This document shows, piece by piece, positions 24,394-34,797 of a stretch of DNA of 64,000 nt; within the stretch, counting starts at the first letter, position 1; every line of letters begins with the position of its first letter. Source of the stretch: Sphingomonas sp. 1F27F7B (GTDB lineage: Bacteria; Pseudomonadota; Alphaproteobacteria; Sphingomonadales; Sphingomonadaceae); assembly GCF_005503355.1 (NCBI RefSeq), contig NZ_SCMK01000004.1:62001-126000 (forward strand). The letters are read 5' to 3'. Position numbers and translations under genes: made by a program. A model generated the notes under the pieces. It was not told the origin of the DNA. It saw only the letters and a list, made by a program, of their open reading frames with translations, and did not search any database.

Positions 24394-24755
24394 CACGCGC
24401 CTCCGAAGCCGCCGTGGAAGCCGGCCGAGCGCCCGAAGCCGCCGCGCGAGACCGACCGCGCGCTCACATGCGAATAGGAGACCCCGGCGCTGGGCCGGGT
24501 CGAACCGCCCCGGGCAACCTCCCCCATCTCGGGCACGCGCTGGCCGCGCCCGACATAATAGGCATGCGCACCGCCCGTGCCCCCGCCACGGGCGCCGCCG
24601 CAATTCGCATCGCCGATGCGGCGGCCGGCGCCGTCGACACACATCTGGGTCGGCTGGTTCGCGACCAGCGCCCCGCCGCCGCAGCCGCTCGCCAGCAGCG
24701 CGGCGGACGTCGCCGCCGTGATCCTGAGCACCGAAAAATCGATCTTCCCGTGCAT
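24393..24755 (-). CDS. YgiB-like Gly-rich lipoprotein
   Basis: Protein of 120 residues with a lipobox-like LLASGC (residues 20-25) after an N-terminal hydrophobic stretch, then two Cys (MCVDG, NCGGA) and a Gly/Arg/Ser-rich tail ending SRGGFGRSAGFHGGFGGA. E. coli YgiB (DUF1190), partner of YgiC, also is a lipoprotein with a C-terminal RGGFG segment, so the pair is probably equivalent, although this protein is much shorter. The stop overlaps the YgiC-like start. Probably exported to the outer or inner membrane face. Role unknown. Confidence 0.72.
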   Translation of the reverse strand: MHGKIDFSVLRITAATSAALLASGCGGGALVANQPTQMCVDGAGRRIGDANCGGARGGGTGGAHAYYVGRGQRVPEMGEVARGGSTRPSAGVSYSHVSARSVSRGGFGRSAGFHGGFGGA

Positions 24756-24855
24756 CCCGCCCCCTCTTCGGCCCGAGAGCTATCAGCACGGCCCGGCGCT
24801 TGGCAATCCATCCGCGCGCCTGCAGGATGCGGGCACCGACTCGCGGGGTAGAAGC

Positions 24856-25185
24856 ATGATCGTCACCACTACTGAGAATGTTCCGGGCCACGGCGTCGTC
24901 CGCACGCTGGGCCAGGTCTTCGGCGTCGTCGTCCGCAGCCGCGGCATCGGCGGCAACATCAGCGCCTCGTTGCGCTCGATCGTCGGCGGCGAGATCCCCG
25001 AATATACGCGACTGGTGGAGGACGCCCGCCGCCACGCGATCGACCGAATGGTCGCCAACGCGCATGCGATGGGCGCCAATGCGATCGTGATGATGCGCTT
25101 CGATTCGGGCGAGATCGCCCAGGCGATGAACGAAGTGGTCGCTTACGGCACCGCAGTGATACTCGATCCGGCGCCGCAGGACTGA
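24856..25185 (+). CDS. YbjQ/UPF0145 family protein
   Basis: Small protein of 109 residues of the YbjQ family (PF01906), which forms pentameric beta/alpha assemblies of unknown function. The pattern is clear: MIVTTTENVPGHGVVRTLGQVFG, then SRGIGGNISASLRSIVGGEI, RRHAIDRMVANAHAMGANAIVMMRFDS and a C-terminal EVVAYGTAV. Gly-rich loops are conserved. The ATG at 24856 follows GGTAGAAG. It is followed 5 bp later by a two-helix membrane protein, so they form an operon. Confidence 0.93.
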   Translation: MIVTTTENVPGHGVVRTLGQVFGVVVRSRGIGGNISASLRSIVGGEIPEYTRLVEDARRHAIDRMVANAHAMGANAIVMMRFDSGEIAQAMNEVVAYGTAVILDPAPQD

Positions 25186-25190
25186 GCCCG

Positions 25191-25481
25191 ATGCTGCGCC
25201 TGGCCGTGACGGTCGTGGCGGTCCTGTGGTTCGCCGCGGCGGTCGCGATGACCGTGTGGGACGCTGCCGGCTGGCCGATGCTGGCCATGGCCGCGGTACT
25301 GCTGCTCGGCACTCTGTTCGAACGCTTCCATTATCGCGGCGCCGACAGTCCGCTCGACGCGCCTGGCTGGCGTCCCACCGCGGAGCGCTTCCTCGACGAG
25401 GAGACCGGGCGGCTCGTGACCATATGGTATAATCCCATCACCGGCGAACGGCGCTATGTCGACGCCGATGAGAGGGGATAA
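25191..25481 (+). CDS. Small two-helix membrane protein
   Basis: Unrecognised protein of 96 residues. Two hydrophobic helices (about 4-22 and 26-43) are followed by a soluble tail, FERFHYRGADSPLDAPGWRPTAERFLDEETGRLVTIWYNPITGERRYV (in part), in which FLDEETGRLVTIWYNPITGERRYV is a strand-turn-strand pattern. The start lies 5 bp after the YbjQ stop. I have an impression that similar proteins follow YbjQ genes elsewhere in sphingomonads; the operon spacing is the visible support. Function unknown. Confidence 0.8.
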   Translation: MLRLAVTVVAVLWFAAAVAMTVWDAAGWPMLAMAAVLLLGTLFERFHYRGADSPLDAPGWRPTAERFLDEETGRLVTIWYNPITGERRYVDADERG

Positions 25482-26604
<1,123 letters not shown>

Positions 26605-26775
26605 TGCGCTTTCCACCGGCCATCGCAGTCATCGGTGCTTCGGGCGGTTCGCCGTACCCGATCACCGAAGTGCCGGGCGCGGCCCGGCACGATTGCGCGG
26701 CCGCCATCTGTCGGCGGAGCATGGCGGGCCCGGACGGATACTCCCTTCGGATCGCCTGGTGAGAAAGGACGGACG

Positions 26776-27366
26776 ATGACCCTTTCCCGTGCCGCGACTC
26801 TGCTGGCGACCTTGCTCATCGCCCTTCCCGCCGCCGCGCAGGAAGCGACGCCGACCGCTCCGGCAGAGCCGGTGCCGCTGTTCCAGGCCGCCTGTGTCAG
26901 CGGTGCGGTGCGCCTGAGCAAGAACGTCGCCGAACCGATCACCTTTGCCGCGCTGCCCGCCGCCGCGCAGCGTGCGCTCGGCGCCAGCACCGTCGCGACG
27001 CGCGCCGAGGCCGAGAAGCTTCCGACCCCGGCGCCCGCGCAGGTCGCGAACGCCATCTACCGGATCGCCGGCGGCCAGCTCTATCTGATGCCGCCCACGC
27101 CGTCGCCCAGCGGCACTCCGATCGGCGACAGCTGCATCGTGCTGTGGCACGCACTGTCGGACGACGATTATTTCGCGGCACGCAAGCTCGTCCTGCCGAA
27201 CGAGGACACTGTGCCGCTCACCGCCCGACCGACCGCCAGCGCGGTCGGCGCGTCGGTTGCCACTTCCGCACGCGAGGACGTTCGCCTGACCGCCGCCGCC
27301 TATGGCGGCTGGGTCGTGCTGCGCTCCTCCTCCCTATCCGAATCCAAAGCGCCTGGAGCCCAGTGA
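26776..27366 (+). CDS. Hypothetical secreted protein within the TCA operon
   Basis: Unrecognised protein of 196 residues with a signal peptide ([22 protein letters not shown]). The mature part has two Cys (QAACVSG, GDSCIVL) and an Ala/Thr/Pro-rich composition. It starts 171 bp after mdh, behind GAGAAAGGACGGACG, and ends 4 bp before sucD, so it is probably translated with the TCA genes. It occupies the place where sucC sits in many alphaproteobacteria, but bears no resemblance to SucC. A periplasmic role is likely, which is odd for this setting. Confidence 0.8.
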   Translation: MTLSRAATLLATLLIALPAAAQEATPTAPAEPVPLFQAACVSGAVRLSKNVAEPITFAALPAAAQRALGASTVATRAEAEKLPTPAPAQVANAIYRIAGGQLYLMPPTPSPSGTPIGDSCIVLWHALSDDDYFAARKLVLPNEDTVPLTARPTASAVGASVATSAREDVRLTAAAYGGWVVLRSSSLSESKAPGAQ

Positions 27367-27370
27367 ACGC

Positions 27371-28255
27371 ATGAGCATCCTGATCAACAAGAACACCAAG
27401 GTCATCACCCAGGGGATGACCGGTGAGACCGGCACCTTCCACACCCAGCAAGCGCTCGCCTATGGGACGCAGATGGTCGGCGGCGTGACTCCCGGCAAGG
27501 GCGGTACCGAGCATATCGGCCTGCCCGTGTTCGACACCGTCGCCGAGGCCGTGACCAAGACCGGCGCCGACGCCTCGGTCATCTACGTGCCGCCGCCCTT
27601 CGCCGCGGACTCGATCCTGGAAGCGATCGACGCCGAGGTTCCGCTGATCGTCTGCATCACCGAGGGCATTCCGGTGCTCGACATGGTCAAGGTGAAGCGC
27701 GCGCTTTCGGGTTCGAAGTCGCGCCTGATCGGCCCGAACTGCCCCGGCCTGCTGACCCCGGGCGAGTGCAAGATCGGCATCATGCCGGGCTCGATCTTCT
27801 CGAAGGGTTCGGTCGGCGTCGTCTCGCGCTCGGGCACCCTCACTTATGAGGCGGTGTTCCAGACCACCAATGCCGGCCTGGGCCAGACCACCGCGGTGGG
27901 CATCGGCGGCGACCCCGTCAACGGCACCAACTTCATCGACGTGCTCGAGCTGTTCCTCGCCGACGACGAGACCAAGTCGATGATCATGATCGGCGAAATC
28001 GGCGGCTCGGCCGAAGAGGAAGCCGCCCAGTTCCTGATCGACGAGGCCAAGCGCGGCCGCAAGAAGCCGATGGCCGGCTTCATCGCGGGCCGCACGGCGC
28101 CTCCGGGCCGCCGTATGGGCCATGCCGGTGCCATCGTCTCGGGCGGCCAGGGCGGCGCCGAGGAAAAGATCGCCAAGATGGAAGAAGCGGGCATCCGGGT
28201 CGCGGCCAGCCCGTCCGAGCTGGGCTCGACCCTGGTCGAGGTGCTCAAGGGTTAA
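27371..28255 (+). CDS. sucD: Succinyl-CoA synthetase alpha subunit
   Basis: Alpha subunit of 294 residues that binds CoA and carries the phosphohistidine in the interconversion of succinyl-CoA and succinate. CoA-binding N-terminal fold: [22 protein letters not shown] (in part); active-site His251 in [21 protein letters not shown] at 121-127. Its beta partner sucC is not in this window, so it must be encoded elsewhere. Start at 27371, 4 bp after the secreted-protein gene. It is followed by a 168 bp spacer containing two hairpin repeats before sucA. Confidence 0.98.
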   Translation: MSILINKNTKVITQGMTGETGTFHTQQALAYGTQMVGGVTPGKGGTEHIGLPVFDTVAEAVTKTGADASVIYVPPPFAADSILEAIDAEVPLIVCITEGIPVLDMVKVKRALSGSKSRLIGPNCPGLLTPGECKIGIMPGSIFSKGSVGVVSRSGTLTYEAVFQTTNAGLGQTTAVGIGGDPVNGTNFIDVLELFLADDETKSMIMIGEIGGSAEEEAAQFLIDEAKRGRKKPMAGFIAGRTAPPGRRMGHAGAIVSGGQGGAEEKIAKMEEAGIRVAASPSELGSTLVEVLKG

Positions 28256-28256
28256 C

Positions 28257-28407
28257 CCTTCTCTCCCTGGGAGAGAAGGCATGGAGGCCTGGCGGCTCGC
28301 TGTCCGGCCGGAGTTGGATGAGGGGGATTTCAGTTCCCATATCCCCCTCGACCTCCCACTCGGCCCTGCCGAGCGGGCCCCTCCCTCTCCCCCCGGGGGA
28401 GAGGGAA
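28257..28407. repeat. CTCTCCC hairpin pair between sucD and sucA
   Basis: CCTTCTCTCCC/GGGAGAGAAGG (28257-28279) forms an 11 bp near-perfect palindrome and CCCTCTCCCCC/GGGGGAGAGGG (28384-28407) a second one. Each could form a strong RNA hairpin. The stretch between them has CT/GA-rich composition. Related arms occur after lpd (34718-34742). They may tune read-through or mRNA stability within the operon. Confidence 0.7.
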
Positions 28408-28423
28408 TGAAGGAAGCGATATT

Positions 28424-31360
28424 ATGGGCTATGAAGGCCTGGATTTCGAGCAAGTCGCCGGCGGGGTGAGCCCCGCCTTCGTCGAGACGCTGTACCGCCG
28501 CTACAAGGCGGACCCCACCGGCATCGAGCCGCAGTGGCAGCAGTTCTTCGAAGGCCTCGAAAGCACGGCCTCGGGCCCGAGCTGGGCGAATCCGCGCTGG
28601 CCGCTGGCCGATACCGACGCCCTCACCGCCGGGCTCGATCCCACCCAGATGGAGCCGGCGCCCAAGCCGGCCAAGGGTGGCGCGGCGCCTGCCGCCAAGC
28701 CCGCCGGCCCGGCCGCGTCCGAGAGCGACATCGCCCGCGCCGCCGGCGATTCGATCCGTGCGATGCTGCTGATCCGCACCTATCGCGTCCGCGGCCACCT
28801 CGCCGCCACACTCGATCCGCTCGGCCTGGCCCGCCAGGACCTGCCGGCGGACATGACGCCCGAATATCACGGCTTCACCGCCGCGGATCTCGATCGCCCG
28901 ATCTATCTGGGCGGCACGCTCGGCCTGGAAAAGGCGACGGTGCGCGAGATCGTCGACATCCTGCGCGCCAATTACTGCGGCAATGTCGGCCTCGAATATA
29001 TGCACATCTCCGACGTCGAGGAACGTCGCTTCCTGCAGGAGCGGATGGAGGGCAAGGACAAGGCCATCCAGTTCACCGTCGACGGCAAGAAGGCGATCCT
29101 CTCCAAGGTCATCGAGGCCGAGGAATGGGAGAAGTTCTGCGGCAAGAAATATGTCGGCACCAAGCGCTTCGGCCTCGACGGCGGCGAAGCGATGATCCCG
29201 GCAATGGAAGCCATCATCAAATATGGCGGCCAGCTCGGCGTGCGCGAGATCGTCTACGGCATGGCGCATCGCGGGCGGCTGAACATGCTGACCAACGTGA
29301 TGGCCAAGCCCTATCGCGCGATCTTCCACGAATTCTCGGGCGGCTCGTCCAATCCCGATGACGTGGGCGGCTCGGGCGACGTGAAATATCACCTCGGCAC
29401 CAGCACCGACCGCGAGTTCGACGGCATCACCGTCCACATGTCGCTGGTCGCCAATCCGTCGCACCTGGAGGCCGCCGATCCGGTGGTGCTCGGCAAGACC
29501 CGCGCGATCCAGACGATCGCGAGCGACCTGGAGCAGCACACCGGCTCGCTGCCCGTGCTGCTGCACGGCGACGCGGCGTTCGCCGGCCAGGGCATCGTGT
29601 GGGAGTGCCTCGGCTTTTCCGGCATCCGCGGCTACAATACCGGCGGCTGCCTGCACTTCATCATCAACAACCAGATCGGCTTCACGACGAGCCCGCAATT
29701 CGCGCGCTCCTCGCCCTATCCGTCGGACGTCGCCAAGGGCGTCCAGGCGCCGATCTTCCACGTCAACGGCGACGATCCCGAAGCGGTCACCTTCGCCTGC
29801 AAGATGGCGATCGAGTTCCGCCAGAAGTTCCACCGCGACGTCGTGATCGACATGTGGTGCTATCGCCGCTTCGGCCATAACGAGGGCGACGAGCCTTCGT
29901 TCACCCAGCCGCTGATGTACAAGGCGATCCGCCAGCATCCGCCGGTCAGCGTGATCTATTCGCGCAAGCTGATCGCCGAGGGCGTGATCGACCAGGGCTT
30001 TGTCGACGAGCGCACCAGGCAGTTCAACCTGCTGCTCGAAGGCGAGTTCGAAGCGGGCAAGTCCTACCTGCCCAACAAGGCGGACTGGTTCGGCGGCCGC
30101 TGGTCGGGCCTCGCGGCCCCGGGCGATCCCGAGACCGCGCGCCGCTCGGTCGATACCGGCATCGAGAAGAAGCTGTTCGACAGCCTGGGCCGCACGCTGA
30201 CCGAAGTTCCCGCCGACCTCGAGATCCACAAGACGCTCGGCCGCGTGCTCGACGCCAAGCGCGCGATGTTCCAGAGCGGCGAGAATTTCGACTGGGCGAC
30301 CGGCGAGGCGCTGGCCTTCGGTGCGCTGCTCTCCGAAGGATATGGCGTTCGCCTCTCGGGTCAGGATTCGGGCCGCGGCACCTTCTCGCAGCGCCACGCC
30401 GTCTGGGTCGACCAGAAGGACGAGCATCGCTACGTGCCCCTCTCGACCATCCCGCACGGGACGTTCGAGGTGCTGGATTCGCCGCTCAGCGAATATGGCG
30501 TGCTCGGCTTCGAATATGGCTATGCGCTCGCCGACCCGAAGACGCTGGTGCTGTGGGAAGCCCAGTTCGGCGACTTCGCCAATGGCGCGCAGATCATGAT
30601 CGACCAGTTCATCGCCGCGGGCGAGGCCAAGTGGCTGCGCGCCAATGGCCTGGTGATGCTGCTGCCGCACGGATATGAGGGCCAGGGCCCCGAGCACAGC
30701 TCGGCGCGCCCGGAGCGCTATCTCCAGCTGTGCGCGGAAGACAATATGCAGGTCGTCAACATCACGACGCCGGCCAATTACTTCCACCTGCTGCGCCGCC
30801 AGATGCACCGCAACTTCCGCAAACCGCTGGTGCAGATGACGCCCAAATCGCTGCTGCGCCACAAGATGGCGGTGAGCAAGGCCGAGGACTTCCTGGGCGA
30901 GAGCCATTTCCGCCGCATCCTGTCCGACCCCAACGCGCCGGCGGATCAGGACGTCAAGCGGCTGGTGCTGTGCACCGGCAAGGTCGCCTATGACCTGATC
31001 GAGGCACGCGATGCCGCGGGCGACAAGAACACCGCGATCGTCCGCATCGAGCAGCTCTATCCCTTCCCGGGCGAAGCGCTGGCCGCCCGCGTCGCGCGCA
31101 TGACCAATGTCGAGGAAGTGATCTGGGCGCAGGAAGAGCCGAAGAACAACGGCTATTGGTTCTTCGTCGAGCCGTTCATCGAAGCGAGCCTGGCCGAGGC
31201 GAAGTGCAAGGTGCGGCGTCCGCGCTATGCCGGCCGCGCGCCGGCCGCCGCGGTCGCCACCGGCCTGATGAAGCGCCACCAGGCCGAGCAGGGCGCGCTG
31301 ATCGCCGATGCGCTCGGCCACAATGTCCGCGAAGAAATTCGCCGCACCCGCAACAACTGA
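28424..31360 (+). CDS. sucA: 2-oxoglutarate dehydrogenase E1 component
   Basis: Thiamine-diphosphate-dependent E1 of 978 residues that decarboxylates 2-oxoglutarate and reductively succinylates E2. The N-terminal E2-binding part reads FVETLYRRYKADPTGIEPQWQQFFEGL (in part). Central catalytic motifs: GMAHRGRLNMLTNV, HGDAAFAGQGIVWE and NNQIGFTTSP, with the ThDP GD...N motif. It has the typical C-terminal LPHGYEGQGPEHSSARPERYLQLCAEDN in part. Length is standard. It forms the OGDH complex with sucB and lpd downstream. Confidence 0.98.
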   Translation: MGYEGLDFEQVAGGVSPAFVETLYRRYKADPTGIEPQWQQFFEGLESTASGPSWANPRWPLADTDALTAGLDPTQMEPAPKPAKGGAAPAAKPAGPAASESDIARAAGDSIRAMLLIRTYRVRGHLAATLDPLGLARQDLPADMTPEYHGFTAADLDRPIYLGGTLGLEKATVREIVDILRANYCGNVGLEYMHISDVEERRFLQERMEGKDKAIQFTVDGKKAILSKVIEAEEWEKFCGKKYVGTKRFGLDGGEAMIPAMEAIIKYGGQLGVREIVYGMAHRGRLNMLTNVMAKPYRAIFHEFSGGSSNPDDVGGSGDVKYHLGTSTDREFDGITVHMSLVANPSHLEAADPVVLGKTRAIQTIASDLEQHTGSLPVLLHGDAAFAGQGIVWECLGFSGIRGYNTGGCLHFIINNQIGFTTSPQFARSSPYPSDVAKGVQAPIFHVNGDDPEAVTFACKMAIEFRQKFHRDVVIDMWCYRRFGHNEGDEPSFTQPLMYKAIRQHPPVSVIYSRKLIAEGVIDQGFVDERTRQFNLLLEGEFEAGKSYLPNKADWFGGRWSGLAAPGDPETARRSVDTGIEKKLFDSLGRTLTEVPADLEIHKTLGRVLDAKRAMFQSGENFDWATGEALAFGALLSEGYGVRLSGQDSGRGTFSQRHAVWVDQKDEHRYVPLSTIPHGTFEVLDSPLSEYGVLGFEYGYALADPKTLVLWEAQFGDFANGAQIMIDQFIAAGEAKWLRANGLVMLLPHGYEGQGPEHSSARPERYLQLCAEDNMQVVNITTPANYFHLLRRQMHRNFRKPLVQMTPKSLLRHKMAVSKAEDFLGESHFRRILSDPNAPADQDVKRLVLCTGKVAYDLIEARDAAGDKNTAIVRIEQLYPFPGEALAARVARMTNVEEVIWAQEEPKNNGYWFFVEPFIEASLAEAKCKVRRPRYAGRAPAAAVATGLMKRHQAEQGALIADALGHNVREEIRRTRNN

Positions 31361-31387
31361 TACCTCCCCAGGGAACGAGGAAAGACA

Positions 31388-32596
31388 ATGGCAGACGTTA
31401 AGGTCCCGACGCTGGGTGAATCGATCACCGAAGCCACGCTCGGCGAATGGCTGAAGAACCCCGGCGACCCCGTGCAGCTCGACGAGCCGATCGCGAGCCT
31501 GGAGACCGACAAGGTCTCGGTCGAGGTCGGCAGCCCGGTCGCCGGCGTGATGGGCGATCAGCTCGTCAAGGTGGGCGACACTGTCGAAGTCGGCGCGGTG
31601 ATCGCCGTGGTGAGCGAAGGCGGCACCGCCGCCGCGCCGAGCCCGGCACCCGCCGCGGCTCCGGCACCGGCCGCCGCGCCCGCGACCGAGGCCGCCGCGC
31701 TCTCGCCCTCGGTGCGCCGCGCGGTGCTCGAGACCGGCGTCGATCCGTCGACCGTGCAGGGCACCGGCAAGGACGGCCGCCTGACCAAGGACGACGTGAT
31801 CGCCGCGGCCAGCGCCAAGCCGGCCCCCGCCGCGACTCCGGCCCCCGCCGCGACTCCGGCCCCCGCCGCCGCTCCGGCCGCGTCCCCGGCCGGCGGCCGC
31901 AAGGAAGAGCGCGTCAAGATGACGCGCCTGCGCCAGACCGTCGCCAAGCGCCTGAAGGAAGCGCAGAACACTGCCGCGATGCTGACCACGTTCAACGACG
32001 TGGACATGACCGCGGTGATCGAGGCGCGCGCCAAGTACAAGGACCTGTTCGAGAAGAAGCACGGCGTCCGCCTGGGCTTCATGGGCTTCTTCGTGAAGGC
32101 CGCCTGCATGGCGCTCAAGGACATTCCGGGCGTCAACGGCTCGATCGAAGGCGATGAGATCGTCTATCACGACTATTGCGACATCTCGGTCGCCGTCTCG
32201 GCGCCGCAGGGCCTGGTCGTGCCGGTGATCCGCGACGCCGAGACGCTGAGCGTCGCCGGCATCGAGCGGACGATCGGCGACTTCGGCAAGCGCGCCAAGG
32301 ACGGCACGCTGAAGATGGAAGAGATGAAGGGCGGCACCTTCACCATCTCGAACGGCGGCGTGTTCGGCTCGCTGATGTCGACGCCGATCATCAACCCGCC
32401 CCAGTCGGCCGTACTCGGCCTGCACCGCATCGAGGACCGCCCGGTGGTCCGCGACGGCCAGATCGTGATCCGCCCGATGATGTACCTCGCGCTCAGCTAC
32501 GACCACCGCCTGGTCGATGGCCGCGAGGCAGTCACCTTCCTCGTCGCGCTGAAGAACGCGATCGAGGATCCGACCCGCCTGCTGATCGACCTGTAA
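31388..32596 (+). CDS. sucB: 2-oxoglutarate dehydrogenase E2, dihydrolipoyl succinyltransferase
   Basis: E2 core of the complex, 402 residues. One lipoyl domain (1-77) with lipoyl Lys42 in [11 protein letters not shown], an Ala/Pro linker, an E3-binding domain (about 100-140, [33 protein letters not shown] in part), a second Ala/Pro linker with the repeat PAAT, and the catalytic domain ending in [16 protein letters not shown] with His373 and Asp377. It starts 28 bp after sucA behind GGAACGAGGAAAG. Downstream is the DUF1877 gene, not lpd directly. Confidence 0.98.
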   Translation: MADVKVPTLGESITEATLGEWLKNPGDPVQLDEPIASLETDKVSVEVGSPVAGVMGDQLVKVGDTVEVGAVIAVVSEGGTAAAPSPAPAAAPAPAAAPATEAAALSPSVRRAVLETGVDPSTVQGTGKDGRLTKDDVIAAASAKPAPAATPAPAATPAPAAAPAASPAGGRKEERVKMTRLRQTVAKRLKEAQNTAAMLTTFNDVDMTAVIEARAKYKDLFEKKHGVRLGFMGFFVKAACMALKDIPGVNGSIEGDEIVYHDYCDISVAVSAPQGLVVPVIRDAETLSVAGIERTIGDFGKRAKDGTLKMEEMKGGTFTISNGGVFGSLMSTPIINPPQSAVLGLHRIEDRPVVRDGQIVIRPMMYLALSYDHRLVDGREAVTFLVALKNAIEDPTRLLIDL

Positions 32597-32606
32597 GGGC
32601 CGCGTC

Positions 32607-33101
32607 ATGGGGATGGTCGTCTATCTATATCGTGCGACGGCAGACGAGGTTGCAGGCCTCGCCGCCGCGCCCGACATGGTGCACGAGACCATCTTCGCCG
32701 AAGATGCCGGTGAACGCCTGGTCGACTTCGACAAGGCCTGGCACGCCTTGCACTTCATGCTGACCGGAGACGCGGGCAGCACCGACCATCCGCTCAGCAT
32801 CCTAGTCGGTACCGACGAAGAACTGATCGGAACCGACGAACACGGTTTTGGCGGCTATCGGTTGGTCGAGCCGTCCGGCGTCCGTGCCTTTGCCGATGCC
32901 TTGTCGGCGATCTCGGACGAAGAGCTGGCCGGGCGTTACGACCCGTCGGCAATGGCGGCGGAACATGTCTATCTCGCCGACCTGTTCGAGGAAGATGGCG
33001 AGGAAGCGCTTCCCTATGTGATGCAGGGCGTGCCTGCACTGCGGAAGTTCGCACGCGACGCTGCCGATGCCGGAAACCACATCGTCGGCGTGCTGAGCTG
33101 A
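32607..33101 (+). CDS. DUF1877/YfbM-like protein inside the odh cluster
   Basis: Cytoplasmic protein of 164 residues of the DUF1877 family (YfbM fold). Family features: MGMVVYLYRATADEVAGL at the start, DFDKAWHALHFMLTGD near 44-57, GTDEHGFGGYRLVEPSGVRAFADAL and ISDEELAGRYDP. The function of the family is unknown; it is acidic (pI low). It starts 10 bp after sucB, so it is probably cotranscribed, and lies 214 bp before the lpd start. Presence between the E2 and E3 genes of the OGDH complex is unusual. Confidence 0.9.
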   Translation: MGMVVYLYRATADEVAGLAAAPDMVHETIFAEDAGERLVDFDKAWHALHFMLTGDAGSTDHPLSILVGTDEELIGTDEHGFGGYRLVEPSGVRAFADALSAISDEELAGRYDPSAMAAEHVYLADLFEEDGEEALPYVMQGVPALRKFARDAADAGNHIVGVLS

Positions 33102-33315
33102 ACGGAAGGATATCGCACGGTCGCTGAACTGACTTGCTTCGCCGCTACCCCAGCACGGGATTGCATGCGAGACCGGTCAACCTATGTGGCCTTGGAAGAA
33201 GAAGTGGAGGCGGGAAGAAGCAGCCTCCCCGATGATGGAGCCGGTACCGGCAGCGGCGGAGGAGCTTCCGTCCCCTCCCTTTCCGGCTCCCGTCGCAGAG
33301 ACGAAAGAGAAGCAA

Positions 33316-34710
33316 ATGGCCGACTATGATTTCGACGTGCTGGTGATCGGTTCGGGCCCCGGCGGCTATGTCGCGGCGATCCGCGCGGCGCAGCTGGGCC
33401 TCAAGACCGCGTGCGCCGAGAGCCGCGCGACGCTGGGCGGCACCTGCCTCAATGTCGGCTGCATCCCCTCCAAGGCGCTGCTCCACGCCTCCGAACTCTA
33501 TGAGGAAGCCGCCAGCGGCAAGCTCGCCAAGCTCGGCATCAAGACCCCGACGGTCGAGCTCGACCTCGACGCGATGCACGGCCAGCGCATCGACGCAGTG
33601 AAGGGCCTGACCGGCGGCATCGAGTTCCTGTTCAAGAAGAACAAGGTCGAGTGGCTGAAGGGCCATGCCACCTTCACCGGCAAGGACAGCGTCAAGGTCG
33701 GCGACCGCGAGGTCCGCGCGAAGAACATCGTCATCGCCACCGGCTCCTCCGTCACGCCGCTGCCGGGCGTCGAGATCGACCAGAAGGTCGTGGTGGACTC
33801 CACCGGTGCGCTCGAGTTGCCCAAGGTCCCGCAGCATCTCGTCGTCATCGGCGGCGGCGTGATCGGCCTCGAGCTCGGCTCGGTCTGGCGCCGCGTCGGC
33901 GCCAAGGTCACCGTGGTCGAGTTCCTCGACCAGCTGCTGCCGGGCATGGACGGCGAAGTCCGCAAGGAAGCGGGCAAGCTGTTCAAGAAGCAGGGCATGG
34001 AGCTCAAGCTCTCGACCAAGGTGACCGGCGTTACCGTCGATGGCGGCAAGGCCACCCTCACGCTCGAGCCCTCGGCCGGCGGCGCTTCGGAAACGCTCGA
34101 GGCCGATGCCGTGCTCGTCTCGATCGGCCGGCGCCCGAACACTGCGGGCCTGGGCCTGGAGGCCGCCGGCCTCTCGACCAATCAGCGCGGCCAGATCGAG
34201 ATCGACCACGACTTCCGCACCGCCGTCCCTGGCATCTGGGCGATCGGCGACGTCGTCCCCGGCCCGATGCTCGCGCACAAGGCCGAGGACGAAGGCATTG
34301 CGGTGGCCGAGAACATCGCCGGCCTGACCGGCATCGTGAACCATGACGTGATCCCCTCGGTCGTCTACACTTGGCCCGAGATCGCCGGCGTTGGCCTGAC
34401 CGAGGAGCAGGCGAAGGAGCGCGGCGAAGTGAAGGTCGGCAAGTTCCCGATGATCGCGAACTCGCGCGCCAAGACCAACCACGAGCCGGACGGCTGGGTG
34501 AAGGTGATCGCCGACGCCAAGTCGGACCGCGTGCTCGGCGTGTGGATGATCGCCTCGGTCGCCGGCACGATGATCGCCCAGGCCGCCCAGGCGATGGAGT
34601 TCGGCGCGACGTCGGAAGACATCGCCTATACCTGCCACGCGCACCCGACCCATTCGGAAGCGTTCAAGGAAGCCGCCATGGCGGTCCAGGGCAAGCCGAT
34701 CCACATCTGA
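33316..34710 (+). CDS. lpd: Dihydrolipoyl dehydrogenase (E3)
   Basis: FAD/NAD flavoprotein of 464 residues that reoxidises lipoate in the OGDH (and possibly PDH) complexes. FAD motif VLVIGSGPGGYVAA (8-21), redox disulfide Cys44-Cys49 in GGTCLNVGCIPSKALL, NAD motif VVIGGGVIGLELG, and C-terminal active-site CHAHPTHSEAFKEA. The ATG at 33316 gives the normal length. The frame stays open 44 codons further upstream to an ATG at 33184 (MWPWKKKWRREEAA, then Pro/Ala-rich); see findings. A GA-rich hairpin follows the stop. Confidence 0.97.
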   Translation: MADYDFDVLVIGSGPGGYVAAIRAAQLGLKTACAESRATLGGTCLNVGCIPSKALLHASELYEEAASGKLAKLGIKTPTVELDLDAMHGQRIDAVKGLTGGIEFLFKKNKVEWLKGHATFTGKDSVKVGDREVRAKNIVIATGSSVTPLPGVEIDQKVVVDSTGALELPKVPQHLVVIGGGVIGLELGSVWRRVGAKVTVVEFLDQLLPGMDGEVRKEAGKLFKKQGMELKLSTKVTGVTVDGGKATLTLEPSAGGASETLEADAVLVSIGRRPNTAGLGLEAAGLSTNQRGQIEIDHDFRTAVPGIWAIGDVVPGPMLAHKAEDEGIAVAENIAGLTGIVNHDVIPSVVYTWPEIAGVGLTEEQAKERGEVKVGKFPMIANSRAKTNHEPDGWVKVIADAKSDRVLGVWMIASVAGTMIAQAAQAMEFGATSEDIAYTCHAHPTHSEAFKEAAMAVQGKPIHI

Positions 34711-34717
34711 CCATGAC

Positions 34718-34742
34718 CTCCCTCTCCGGATGAGAGAGGGAG
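34718..34742 (+). terminator. Hairpin after lpd
   Basis: CTCCCTCTC (34718-34726) pairs with GAGAGGGAG (34734-34742), 8 nt after the lpd stop, with a 7 nt loop. There is no T-run, so it may be a processing or Rho-associated hairpin of the CTCTCCC family rather than a classic terminator. Confidence 0.45.
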
Positions 34743-34761
34743 TTGCGGCTGCTCCCATTGC

Positions 34762-34779
34762 GTGTTAGTTAACTAACAC
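34762..34779. promoter_or_regulatory. 18 bp perfect palindrome GTGTTAGTTAACTAACAC (TetR-type operator)
   Basis: GTGTTAGTTAACTAACAC is perfectly palindromic and lies 18 bp before the ATG of the serine hydrolase. TNGTTAGTTAACTAACNA-like sequences are typical targets of TetR-family repressors. No TetR gene lies within the window, so the regulator would act in trans. Confidence 0.65.
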
Positions 34780-34797
34780 ACTTTGGGAGGGACCTTC

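Noticed and set aside
27218..32608. Minus-strand open frame of almost 1800 codons antisense to sucD, sucA and sucB
   Set aside because: Composition is Arg/His/Asp-rich, as expected for the antisense of GC-rich genes with strong third-position bias; it overlaps three certain genes and has no homologous features.
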